This document shows, piece by piece, positions 8,482 to 16,913 of a DNA stretch of 64,000 nt; the stretch's first letter is position 1; each line of letters begins with the position of its first letter. This DNA comes from Blastocatellia bacterium (lineage in GTDB: Bacteria > Acidobacteriota > Blastocatellia > UBA7656 > JADIYM01), in contig JADIYM010000020.1 in assembly GCA_016705245.1 (NCBI GenBank), positions 62,001-126,000 on the forward strand, written 5' to 3'. Position numbers and translations under genes: made by a program. Below the pieces are notes generated by a model. That model was not told the origin of the DNA. It saw nothing but the letters and a program-made list of their open reading frames with translations, and searched no databases.

Positions 8482-9642
8482 TCATCGAACCGTCCTGACG
8501 AGACGAAATCCTCGCACCCACGAGCGATCACCGGGCATATCCTTGTCGCGTCTCGCCGAGTTGCAGTAGAAGTCTGGCATCATGGAGTTACCTCCTCGAA
8601 ACACTCGGAACGTCCCTGAAGATGGACCGGCCGGATCCGACACGGCGGCTTTCGGATAGTCACCGTACCAATCCAGGCACCATTCCTCGACGTTGCCGTG
8701 CATGTCATAGAGCCCCCATGCGTTCGGTCGTTTCATACCGACGGGATGGGGGAGAAAATCGGAGGCGGAGTCGGGGTCTGAGACGGATCCGTACCAGGCC
8801 AGTTGGTCTATATCGCCTGCATATTGAGTGGTGGTGCCTGCCCGGCACGCATACTCCCATTCGGCCTCCGTTGGCAGCCGGTAAATGCAGGTTGGATCGC
8901 GACGGCTCATTTCCGCGGCAAGCCGGATCGTGTCATCCCACGAGACGTCGGCTTTCGGATGGTTGACCCTCGATGGTTTCGCGATTTCGCCACCCATGAC
9001 GGCGTGCCATTGCCCCTCCGTCAATTCGCAGCTCATGATCTCGAACGGCCTCGTGATCGTGACCCGATGCGCCTTTCCCGAGGAAAGGCGGATCTCGTCG
9101 GAACCCATCGTAAAGGTCCCTGCAGCGATCGGCACGAACTCGACGGGCCGTGGCGCGGATGGCGGTGGATCTGCGGGTTCCTCCGGATAGTTCCCGCCGA
9201 AAGTCGGGACCGAAAAGGGAGTCCGGTACACGTGTGTGGGAACACTTCCAGCAAGAATGAGGAAGCTCATCATCGCGCCCGTCGTCGTGTTGACCAACTT
9301 CCGGTTGAGTACCCCGTATCGAACGGCCCACGCACCCGTCACGACGGTCATGACACCGAGCAGAAGGCCCGCCCCGACGGTGCCGTACACGACGGCATCA
9401 CCCAGATCGCTGATCGTGAACCGGTTCTCGACACGCACTTCGTGAAGCAGGAAGGGAACTGCGACCATCGCGATTGTCATGACCCCGGCGCCCAGAAATC
9501 CGCCGCACACGAGGATCCACCCGCGTAGCCGAATCGTCGGCTCGGCTCGAAGAAGGTACCGGCATTCGGGACACCGATCAAAAGTAGGCGGCGTCTCGAT
9601 TCCACACCGAGAGCAGCGCAAATTTGTCATTTCAAGATTCAT
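8482..9642 (-). CDS. zinc-ribbon, membrane-anchored SUMF1/FGE-like protein
   Basis: A 386-residue protein with an N-terminal zinc ribbon (CSRCG, CPECR), three predicted membrane segments (about residues 40-65, 75-100, 115-130) and a C-terminal formylglycine-generating-enzyme-like (SUMF1/EgtB/PvdO) domain. Family hallmarks are GTFTMGSDE, RLPTEAEWEYACRAGTTTQY, MHGNVEEWCLDWYGDY, FRVFRGGNS and GFRLVR. These domains include oxidoreductases and many non-catalytic members used in signalling. The ATG at 9642 is preceded by GGAGGT ten bases upstream; the GTG at 9654 overlaps that site and is less likely. It follows the caspase part by 128 nt. No sulfatase is nearby, so a regulatory role is more likely (inference). 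Confidence 0.88.
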   Translation of the reverse strand: MNLEMTNLRCSRCGIETPPTFDRCPECRYLLRAEPTIRLRGWILVCGGFLGAGVMTIAMVAVPFLLHEVRVENRFTISDLGDAVVYGTVGAGLLLGVMTVVTGAWAVRYGVLNRKLVNTTTGAMMSFLILAGSVPTHVYRTPFSVPTFGGNYPEEPADPPPSAPRPVEFVPIAAGTFTMGSDEIRLSSGKAHRVTITRPFEIMSCELTEGQWHAVMGGEIAKPSRVNHPKADVSWDDTIRLAAEMSRRDPTCIYRLPTEAEWEYACRAGTTTQYAGDIDQLAWYGSVSDPDSASDFLPHPVGMKRPNAWGLYDMHGNVEEWCLDWYGDYPKAAVSDPAGPSSGTFRVFRGGNSMMPDFYCNSARRDKDMPGDRSWVRGFRLVRTVR

Positions 9643-9770
9643 GTGCGTCGGCACCTCCGTCGTCCGCTTGCCTGATGGAACGCATCCGACACGGTTGCGT
9701 CAGATCGCTCCCGTTCCTCAACGCGCGGATGGCAGGCGGATCGCCTCATCGTCGGCGGTCAACGTTCGGC

Positions 9771-11228
9771 TCACGGAGCGGGCGGGCTATTGGTCTGTGT
9801 CAGCAGGACGTCGCGGTCGAGCCGCGAGAAGTCGAACAGCACCGGCCTCTGCACCGATCGCGTCGGCGCTTCGTGCGTGATGTCGCGGTCGGACTGGCGC
9901 GCGGCGTCGCGAACGACGACGCGGGGCTGGATCTTCCCGAACGCGCGAATCTTTCCGCTCTCGATCTCGGCCTGCAGCCCCGGAACACGTTCGACCGCGT
10001 ACCCGAGCCATTCACCCAGGAAGATCGCCGCGTCCTTCGGCTTGAAGTCCGCCTCGGCCGCCTCGAGCCCTTCGCTCACGAGAACGTACGTCGCCAATCC
10101 GTGTTCGAGCTTCGCGACCTCTAGCGCCACGTTGTCCGACTGTGTCGTCGCGAGGATCTTCATTCGCTTGTCGAAGGCGAGTTGGCCGAGTCCGCGACTG
10201 CCCATCGGACCCGGCTTGAAACCCGGCCCCGTGAACGACGCCGACTGGCACGCGTCGATGACCATCACCATGTCTCCGGCGTCGACGTCGCGCAGCCACT
10301 GGCTCAACTCGTCGCTCGAGATACAGCGACCGAGCGCGTCCGGTTGCCCGTCGCCCATCGACGCGATCTGCGCTCTCGCGTTGCGCCCGACGTCGGACGG
10401 CGCCATGTAGAAGTTCCCGCGCCCGTCGGAGTATCCGTGACCGGCGAAGGTGATCACCACGAGGTCGTCGGGCTGTGCCGGCCGGATGCAATTGGCGTTC
10501 GGAATCCGCTTTGCGGCTCCGGGCGAGACCGGCACGCCGGCGAGCAACGAAAGCGCGGTGCGGACGTCCGCCTTGGTCGCCACGCTTCGGCGCAACCCGT
10601 CCGAGATCAGTGGAACGGCGACGACACTCTCGTAGGCTCCCGTTCGCCTGAGCGCATCGGAGACGACGCTTGAAAGCTGGACCGCGTCGTTGACGGCGTA
10701 GCGAAGGTTGAGGCTCGGGTCGTCGTAGGTGTTCACGCCGATGGAGACGACGTAGGCGCGTCCCTTCCGCTTGTCCGGGCTTGGCTGGAGTCGGTGAGCT
10801 CGTCGGTCAGTGGCGCTCTTGACCCGATCTCCGTTGAACGCATACGCCGAGAACGCGACCTCGGCCGTCTGTTTGAGGCGCGGGAGTCCGACGTCCCGAA
10901 AGATGACTGTCGCCTTTCCGTCGGCATCGAGCGTCACGGGACCATCGGTCTGCGGCTCACATCCGACGAGCCGTCCATCGCGAAAGAGCCGCAAGTCATG
11001 GACACCTGGCGACGCGCCTCCTGTCGTCTCTCCCTGTGTGGCGGCACGAGGCGCCGCCGTGACCTCGACGCGAACGTCGACCGCGTCGGGCGTCACAGAA
11101 CTCGGCGTGATGTCCGCGATGCGAACCGACGGCTGCGCCCGATCAAGGGACAGCAGATCCGGCACCTGTGGCAGTACCTCGCCCGAAAGGAGTCGGGGCA
11201 GAAGTCCCGGCTCATAGTACTGCCGCAT
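9771..11228 (-). CDS. caspase-like (C14) peptidase, 3' part of split gene
   Basis: A 485-residue frame with an N-terminal linker (MRQYYEPGLLPRLL) and a C14 caspase domain from about residue 155. The catalytic pair is visible: His264 in FAGHG and Cys327 in VIDACQSA, and the fold starts with GRAYVVSIGVNTYDD. It should cleave proteins. The segment LHWIAPDEPFKPLPIEIF lies in the same frame just upstream of the ATG and continues the WD40 protein, so this is the C-terminal part of a WD40-caspase protein cut by a one-base loss at 11283-11286. As it stands, translation could only begin internally at 11228. It sits in the signalling island beside the SUMF1 and kinase genes. Confidence 0.9.
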   Translation of the reverse strand: MRQYYEPGLLPRLLSGEVLPQVPDLLSLDRAQPSVRIADITPSSVTPDAVDVRVEVTAAPRAATQGETTGGASPGVHDLRLFRDGRLVGCEPQTDGPVTLDADGKATVIFRDVGLPRLKQTAEVAFSAYAFNGDRVKSATDRRAHRLQPSPDKRKGRAYVVSIGVNTYDDPSLNLRYAVNDAVQLSSVVSDALRRTGAYESVVAVPLISDGLRRSVATKADVRTALSLLAGVPVSPGAAKRIPNANCIRPAQPDDLVVITFAGHGYSDGRGNFYMAPSDVGRNARAQIASMGDGQPDALGRCISSDELSQWLRDVDAGDMVMVIDACQSASFTGPGFKPGPMGSRGLGQLAFDKRMKILATTQSDNVALEVAKLEHGLATYVLVSEGLEAAEADFKPKDAAIFLGEWLGYAVERVPGLQAEIESGKIRAFGKIQPRVVVRDAARQSDRDITHEAPTRSVQRPVLFDFSRLDRDVLLTQTNSPPAP

Positions 11229-13432
11229 GAATATCTCGATCGGGAGCGGCTTGAACGGTTCGTCGGGGGCGATCCAGTGGAGCCCCGGATTCCATCGAGC
11301 GTGCTCGCGTCAAACCGGCTGTCGGGAGCTATCACCGCCCAGCTTCCATCGGTGAAGGCGATCAACCGGCACATCTCACGTCGCGTGGTCATGTCCCGCA
11401 GAACCGTAAAATTCCCTTCAGGGTAAGCCCCAAGCTGTTCGTTCGAAGCCGGCACTTCATCCAGGCGCACTCCTGTAGGTTCAAGTGGCAATGGTTGCCC
11501 GGGCTGATAGCCCGGAGGGAGGGAGTTGAGGCTTCCGCTCCGAACGAGTTGCCCTGTAAGCAGGTCCCAGACGCTGACTCGCATGCCTCTCGCAACGATC
11601 GATCGTCCGTCCGCCGAGAACTCCACGGACCGGAAGGAGAGAGGCCTGGCTTTTGAATCCAGCTGAAACTGCAGGACCTCCGTTCCGGTGTCGACGTCCC
11701 AGAGCCGCGGTGCCAAGTGGCGGCTTGCGGACAGGCCATTTCGACTGTTCGGAGCAAGGCGGTTCATGGTCGCGAAGTTTCGACCGTCTGGCGAAAAAGC
11801 GAGGCCGGAGACGGTTCCGACATGCGCACCGTAGTTGCGAATCTCCTTTCCTGATTCAGTATCCCAGAGACGGACAAACCACTCGGGTGCATTGTTTGTA
11901 AGCACTCGGCGCCCGTCGGGCGAAACCGCGACCAACCCTGCTTCGGACTGCGCCGGGAGCAGCCGGACGCTGCCCGTCGACGTATCCCACACTGCGGCGC
12001 CGCCCCAAATCGAAATGGCGATAAACCGGCCGTCGGGCGAAAAGGAGACACCGCTTCCATTCCGGTCAACGACCGGGCGGAAATGAATCCCCTGGACACC
12101 CGGCGTGCTACCCGGACTTATTCGACAAAGTTCGACACCCGTTCTGGCATCCATCAACCGTACTGGAACGGAGTTCGCGCCTCTTGCCATCTCGGCCACA
12201 AGCACCTTGCTCCCATCGGGCGAGAACACCGCGCCTAACATGGTTCCGTTGGTCTGGAGAGTAGCCAGCAGGCGGGGGGAGCCGCTTTCGAAGTCCCAAA
12301 GTACCGCTCCGCTGGACCGATGCGTCGTCAAGAGTGTCCGGTCGTCTGGTGACCAGGAAATGCCGATAACGGGGTCCCCGTACCCGTCAAACCTGCGTAC
12401 TACGCGGCCTGTCTCGAACTCGATCAACCGCGAGGATATTCCGTCACTCATGCCGCCCTTCGTCCGGCCGAAGAGGAAATTCCCGTCATTCGAAACAACG
12501 ACCGGAGATTGGAGCGACTCAATCCGTCGGATGGTCACACCCGTCGCCGGGTCCCAGATGATAGTTCCTTCCCAGCACGAACTGAGCACAGACCGCCCGT
12601 CGTTCGAGAACGCCACCCCGATGTCTTCCCAAGGGACCATTTCCACTGGGAAAGGATCCCCAAGGCTACGCATTGCGCCCGTCAATGCGTCCCACACTCT
12701 GGCCGTGCCGTCGAGACACCCGCCAAGTACGTATCTTCCGTCGTTCGAGATGGCCACCGAGTTGACGTCGTGCGAGGATTCGTCGAATCGCATGATCTCG
12801 GTTCCGGATGCAACGTCCCAGAGCCTCACGGTATTGTCCTCGCTCCCTGTCACTATCAACTTGGCGTCAGCTGAAAAAGCGGCGACGAGTACCAGGTCGA
12901 GGTGGCCCTCGAATCGGCGGACGATGGCGCCCGATTCGACGTCACACAATCTCGCTTCGTCGTCGGTCGCCATGAGCACTTGTGACCCGTCCGGTGAGAA
13001 AGCCACGGACACGACCGGGCCGGCTGTACTGAAACTCTTCTTGGGCGAGCCGTCTGTCAGCCTCCAGATGTTCACGCCCTGCTCCCAGCCAAGGGCCACG
13101 TCATTGCAATCGGGTGACAACGCAAGCGATAGGGCACCAAGTCTCGGAAGGTGTTGCAACTCGGTTCCCGTCTCCGCTTCCCACAGGCGAATGCCGTCCT
13201 CACTAGCTGACAGGACGAAGCGGTTATCCACGGACATTGCGACGAGATCGATATCCTTTGAGTGTCCCACCTGCGCCACGAGGCGGGCGCCCGGATTGAC
13301 CTCGCCGGGCTCAAGCAACCGCGTCGGGTGATCGCCCTGCGCCGCGGCCAGCGATGCGCAGACGAGATGTGCGAGAAGTACGAGCGAGAGCCAACCGGCC
13401 GTGGCAAGTCGCCGCTCCGCGGATCCAGCCAG
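11093..13432 (-). CDS. WD40 repeat protein, 5' part of split WD40-caspase gene
   Basis: About thirteen WD40 repeats (recurring AFSPDGS, VRLWDVASG, RLWDTESGKE) fill nearly the whole frame, enough for two beta-propellers. Upstream in the same frame is a signal peptide (WLSLVLLAHLVCASLAAAQ), so the protein is exported or anchored. After DASTLDGIRG the frame turns to unrelated arginine- and serine-rich sequence, because one G is missing at 11283-11286. There is no ATG, GTG or TTG in frame before the signal peptide (stop at 13478-13480), so I set the start at the only candidate, CTG 13432, with low confidence. An ATG with a Shine-Dalgarno-like sequence at 13466 is in another frame. The propellers probably regulate the caspase domain. 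Confidence 0.8.
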   Translation of the reverse strand: MAGSAERRLATAGWLSLVLLAHLVCASLAAAQGDHPTRLLEPGEVNPGARLVAQVGHSKDIDLVAMSVDNRFVLSASEDGIRLWEAETGTELQHLPRLGALSLALSPDCNDVALGWEQGVNIWRLTDGSPKKSFSTAGPVVSVAFSPDGSQVLMATDDEARLCDVESGAIVRRFEGHLDLVLVAAFSADAKLIVTGSEDNTVRLWDVASGTEIMRFDESSHDVNSVAISNDGRYVLGGCLDGTARVWDALTGAMRSLGDPFPVEMVPWEDIGVAFSNDGRSVLSSCWEGTIIWDPATGVTIRRIESLQSPVVVSNDGNFLFGRTKGGMSDGISSRLIEFETGRVVRRFDGYGDPVIGISWSPDDRTLLTTHRSSGAVLWDFESGSPRLLATLQTNGTMLGAVFSPDGSKVLVAEMARGANSVPVRLMDARTGVELCRISPGSTPGVQGIHFRPVVDRNGSGVSFSPDGRFIAISIWGGAAVWDTSTGSVRLLPAQSEAGLVAVSPDGRRVLTNNAPEWFVRLWDTESGKEIRNYGAHVGTVSGLAFSPDGRNFATMNRLAPNSRNGLSASRHLAPRLWDVDTGTEVLQFQLDSKARPLSFRSVEFSADGRSIVARGMRVSVWDLLTGQLVRSGSLNSLPPGYQPGQPLPLEPTGVRLDEVPASNEQLGAYPEGNFTVLRDMTTRREMCRLIAFTDGSWAVIAPDSRFDASTLDGIRGSTGSPPTNRSSRSRSRYSCGSTMSRDFCPDSFRARYCHRCRICCPLIGRSRRFASRTSRRVL
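11283..11286 (-). other. frameshift site in WD40-caspase gene
   Basis: The plus strand reads CCCC here. A fifth C (G on the coding strand) would give CGG GGG CTC CAC TGG and restore one continuous protein, GIRGLHWIAPDEPFK, joining WD40 and caspase parts. It is a homopolymer, so true mutation, assembly indel and programmed slippage all remain possible. Confidence 0.8.
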
Positions 13433-13534
13433 CGGATGGACTACCTTGTCGCGACGAGCTGCACATCGTCTCTCTCTTCACACGAGAACATCGGCCCATT
13501 GCCAGCGCTCCTTCGAGGACCATCGCCGGGAGCG

Positions 13535-13563
13535 ATCATGTTCTCTCCGGTCGACACCGACAA
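13535..13563 (-). promoter_or_regulatory. predicted promoter of the WD40-caspase gene
   Basis: TTGTCG (13558-13563) and CATGAT (13535-13540) lie 17 bp apart on the minus strand. The block 13529-13604 matches 6174-6249 at about 55 of 76 positions by hand alignment, including both hexamers and an upstream AACACAGATCC element. Confidence 0.55.
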
Positions 13564-13676
13564 GCTGCGGATCTGTGTTCGTTCCAGAGACACCCATGCG
13601 CTGAACCGCCACTGCATCCCAACGCGCAAGTGGCGGCCGTATCACCTCAACCAATCGGTTTGGCTCTTCGCAGGCT

Positions 13677-14237
13677 TCAGCCGAGACGTCGCCGAAGCCA
13701 GGCGACCGCCGTCACGCGTTCTCTGTCGACGGTGGCGACCGAGATTCCGAGCGCCTCGGCCACTTCCGGGTTTGTGAGTCCACCGAAGAATCGCAACTCG
13801 ACGACTTTCGCAAGGCGCGGGTCGAACACGGCAAGTTCTTCGAGCGCGGCATCGAGCGCCAGGACATCGACGTCGCCTTCGGGAGCGATTGCGTGAGCGT
13901 CGTCCAGAGTCACCCGCGTCTGCATACCACCGCGCTTTGCCGCTGCGCGAGCCCTGGCGTGGTCGACGAGAACGCGGCGCATGCTCTGGGCCGCGATGCC
14001 GAGGAACTGGGCCCGGTTCTGCCAGTCGACCGATCGTTGGCCGAGGAGGCGCAGATACGCTTCGTTGACGAGAGCCGTCGGCTGCAGCGTGTGGCCCGGC
14101 CGCTCGTGTCGAAGAAACCCGGCAGCAATCCGGCGCAGCTCGTCATAAACGAGGGGGAGGAGACGCTCGAGCGCCTCGCGATCGCCGCCGCGCGCCTCGG
14201 CGAGCATTCGATCAACGTCGTCGGCTGACGGATTCAC
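13677..14237 (-). CDS. ECF-type RNA polymerase sigma factor (TIGR02999-like)
   Basis: A sigma factor of about 186 residues from the ECF subfamily common in Rhodopirellula, Verrucomicrobium and Solibacter. Region 2 is EARGGDREALERLLPLVYDE with RPGHTLQPTALVNEAYLRL; region 4 is VVELRFFGGLTNPEVAEALG with ATVDRERVTAVAWLRRRLG. The family is usually found next to Ser/Thr kinases and has no classical anti-sigma factor; phosphorylation is thought to control it. The GTG at 14237 starts just before the conserved MLAEARGGD block. It is the first gene of the minus-strand island that contains the caspase, SUMF1 and kinase genes. A direct target promoter cannot be proven. Confidence 0.9.
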   Translation of the reverse strand: MNPSADDVDRMLAEARGGDREALERLLPLVYDELRRIAAGFLRHERPGHTLQPTALVNEAYLRLLGQRSVDWQNRAQFLGIAAQSMRRVLVDHARARAAAKRGGMQTRVTLDDAHAIAPEGDVDVLALDAALEELAVFDPRLAKVVELRFFGGLTNPEVAEALGISVATVDRERVTAVAWLRRRLG

Positions 14238-14564
14238 GGGGCGAGGATCGCACGCCGCGCGTCGCGCAGCAAAGACGTGGGGCGGGGCATCGTCCGTCGC
14301 GAAGCATGCGTCAGGCGGTGAAGTGCGCGTCGAGCTCCTCAACGGTGGCGAGGAAACTAACGTGAGGTGAACCTCTGCGGGTTCCCGCGTTGGGGAACGA
14401 GGACGAGAGACGGTTCAAGCGACCCGTCTCCTCCAGAACCGATTTCGCCGTCCCGCAGGCCCGACCGATGCGTCGCCGATGTATCGGGAAACTGGCCGCC
14501 GGGCATGGCGATCGTGACCCGATGTCGGGCGTGCGCCCGCAATTTGTCCGAAGGAGATTCCACC
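14238..14564. other. intergenic region between divergent ECF and SBBP genes
   Basis: No gene is supported here. The SBBP leader holds small hairpins: GTTCCC/GGGGAAC near 14379-14398 and GAGACGG/CCGTCTC at 14405-14428. I could not match them to a known riboswitch. Unlike most spacers in the window it has no IR-type repeat. Confidence 0.4.
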
Positions 14565-16805
14565 ATGAAATCCGAATCCCGCCGATGGCTGACCGCCATC
14601 ACCCTTCTCTGCCTCGCCTATCCGGCCGCCTTCGCTCCCACCGAGGCCGTCGAAAGACGGTGCACCCCTTCCTCGACGCAAGGCCCCTGGGCCGCGCAAC
14701 CATCAACGCACGACGCCGAGAGCACCGAAGGGGTGACGGCATCGATGGCTCAGCTGCCTCTCTCCTTCGAGCCCAACGTCGGACAGACGGACGCGCAGGT
14801 CGCATTCCTCGTCCGCGGCGCAGGCTACGGCGCATTCCTCACAGCAGACGAGCTCGTCCTGTCCTTGCCGCGCGCCAACCAGGACGCCGTCGCCGGCAAG
14901 AAGGAATTCGATCCGGAGGCTGCGCTCTCCCATCGACCCGAGCCTGCGGCCGAAACCCTTCCTCCGGCCGTCGTCCGCATGCGACTCACCGGCGCCGATA
15001 TGACCACGCCCGTCGGCGAACTGCCGCTCGAGGCGAAGACGAACTACTTCATCGGCAACGACCCCGCCGCCTGGTACACCGACGTGCCGAACTTCGGGCG
15101 CGTGCGCTACACGGACGTCTACCCGGGCGTCGACCTCGTGTACTACGGCAACGGCGGTGGCCTCGAGTACGACTTCGTCGTTGCGCCAGGTGCAAATCCG
15201 GACGTTGTCGCGATGGAGTGGGACGGCGCTGAGTCGGTCGAGGTCGACGACGCCGGTACGCTGATCATGAAGGTCGAGGGCGGCGAGCTGCGACAGGCGT
15301 CGCCGGTCGTCTACCAGGACGGCGACGAAGGCCGGAGCCCGGTCTCGGGAGCGTTCGACCTGATCGGCGCGGGACGCGTCGGCGTGCGACTTGGGGCGTA
15401 CGACCCTGCGAAGCCGCTCGTGATCGACCCGGTGCTCGTCTACTCCTCGTTTCTCGGCGGCTCCAATGGAGACTATTTGCGGGAGCTCGAAGTAGATGCC
15501 GCTGGCGCCGTCTACGTCACCGGTACGAGTTTTTCGGCGAATTTCCCGACGGCGCTCCCGTACGACTCCACGAATAACGGGGGAAGCGACGTAATCGTGG
15601 CGAAGCTGAGACCTGCGGGGAATGGATTCATTTACTCCACATACCTCGGAGGAATCCTGAATGATTGGGGCCGGGGACTCGCGGTTGACGCATCCGGCGC
15701 CGTCTACGTATCGGGCGATACCGAGTCCACCGATTTCCCCATGGTAAATGCGTACGACGCGACTCTGAATGGCGGTACGGATGACGCGTTTGTGGCGAAA
15801 CTGACGCCGATGGGCAACGGACTCGCCTATTCAACCTACCTTGGAGGTTCCGGGTCGGACCACTCCGATGCGCTTGTGGTCGACTCTGATGGCAGTGCGT
15901 ACTTAACAGGCAGCACCGATTCCAGGAACTTCCCCGTGGTGAATGCCTACGACAGGACTTTCAACGGCGGCACATATGACGCTTTTGTAGCGAAGTTGCG
16001 CCCGAGGTCCATGTTCGATCCACGGCTCGTCCTGGACTACTCCACGTATTTGGGCGGGGCAGACACGGATACAGGACATGACATCGGGGTCGACGCATAT
16101 GGCACAGCGTTCATCGTCGGCGCGACCCGTTCGAACGATTTCCCGCTCGTGCGCGCCTTCGACACGGATCACGGCAACTACTATGACGGCTACGTCTCGA
16201 AGCTGACAGTGGACGGTAGGGGTCTCCTCTTTTCCACATTCCTCGGTGGATGGCACCAGGACATTGCGAATGCCGCCACCCTCGCCCGCGACGGCACGCT
16301 TTACGTTACGGGGGAAACGTATTCGGATGACTTTCCGACGTCGTTCGGAAGCTACGACCGGACCTTCAACGGTTACAGGGACGCCTTCGTAACGAGACTG
16401 AGCCCAGGATCCTTCTTCGGGCCGGCATATACCATCACCTTCTCCACGTTCCTGGGTGGGCGGGAACAGGAAGAAGGCCACGATATCGCAGTGACCTCCG
16501 CCGGAATTGTCTTCGTCACAGGAACGACCAAGTCCGCAGACTTTCCGATATTTGACGCCTACGATGGCTCGTTCAACGGAGACTACGACTGGTTCGTGAC
16601 CAAGCTCAGCGCAAACGGCGCTGTGCTGAACTATTCGACGTTTCTTGGCGGGAGCAATAGCGACCAGGCCCGCGCGATCGCATTGGACTCTTCGGGAGCT
16701 GCCTATGTCGCCGGGAATACGGAGTCGGAGGACTTCCCGGCAGTTGGCGGGGTCGACTCAACGCACAACGGAGAGTCTGACGGGTTCATTGCGAAGTTGC
16801 AGTAG
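14565..16805 (+). CDS. exported SBBP-repeat protein
   Basis: A 746-residue exported protein. A signal peptide (TAITLLCLAYPAAFA) is followed by the conserved N-terminal domain that precedes SBBP repeats (LSFEPNVGQTDAQVAFLVRG, then LTGADMT and NYFIGND), then about seven SBBP beta-propeller repeats, each with Y/FST(Y/F)LGG, an (A/G)xVYVTG strand, DFP and FVAKL. The ATG at 14565 has AAGGAG seven bases upstream. The protein ends directly after the last repeat (GFIAKLQ) with no sorting or anchoring domain. Such proteins are surface or secreted beta-propellers of unknown ligand. The propeller part is visibly less GC-biased than the N-terminal part, perhaps from repeat turnover. Confidence 0.9.
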   Translation: MKSESRRWLTAITLLCLAYPAAFAPTEAVERRCTPSSTQGPWAAQPSTHDAESTEGVTASMAQLPLSFEPNVGQTDAQVAFLVRGAGYGAFLTADELVLSLPRANQDAVAGKKEFDPEAALSHRPEPAAETLPPAVVRMRLTGADMTTPVGELPLEAKTNYFIGNDPAAWYTDVPNFGRVRYTDVYPGVDLVYYGNGGGLEYDFVVAPGANPDVVAMEWDGAESVEVDDAGTLIMKVEGGELRQASPVVYQDGDEGRSPVSGAFDLIGAGRVGVRLGAYDPAKPLVIDPVLVYSSFLGGSNGDYLRELEVDAAGAVYVTGTSFSANFPTALPYDSTNNGGSDVIVAKLRPAGNGFIYSTYLGGILNDWGRGLAVDASGAVYVSGDTESTDFPMVNAYDATLNGGTDDAFVAKLTPMGNGLAYSTYLGGSGSDHSDALVVDSDGSAYLTGSTDSRNFPVVNAYDRTFNGGTYDAFVAKLRPRSMFDPRLVLDYSTYLGGADTDTGHDIGVDAYGTAFIVGATRSNDFPLVRAFDTDHGNYYDGYVSKLTVDGRGLLFSTFLGGWHQDIANAATLARDGTLYVTGETYSDDFPTSFGSYDRTFNGYRDAFVTRLSPGSFFGPAYTITFSTFLGGREQEEGHDIAVTSAGIVFVTGTTKSADFPIFDAYDGSFNGDYDWFVTKLSANGAVLNYSTFLGGSNSDQARAIALDSSGAAYVAGNTESEDFPAVGGVDSTHNGESDGFIAKLQ

Positions 16806-16814
16806 GGCGCCGTC

Positions 16815-16903
16815 GCTCCGTGTCTCCGTGCCTCAGCGCCTCTGTGTGCGTAGCTCTTCAGACGCTTCGCACACAGAGACACAGAGGCACGGAGACACAG
16901 AGC
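16815..16903. repeat. IR-A palindromic repeat, copy 2
   Basis: Right arm reads as four 8-nt units (CACACAGA, GACACAGA, GGCACGGA, GACACAGA); the left arm mirrors it. It begins about 10 nt after the SBBP stop and ends about 10 nt from the convergent YqeY stop. Confidence 0.92.
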
Positions 16904-16913
16904 GAGACGGGAG

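Noticed and set aside
8482..9642. Calling the SUMF1 protein a true formylglycine-generating enzyme
   Set aside because: No sulfatase is nearby and the active-site cysteines of FGE could not be placed with confidence; many SUMF1-like domains are not enzymes of that type.
14367..14520. Possible riboswitch in the SBBP leader
   Set aside because: Several small hairpins are present but no conserved core of a known riboswitch could be matched by eye.
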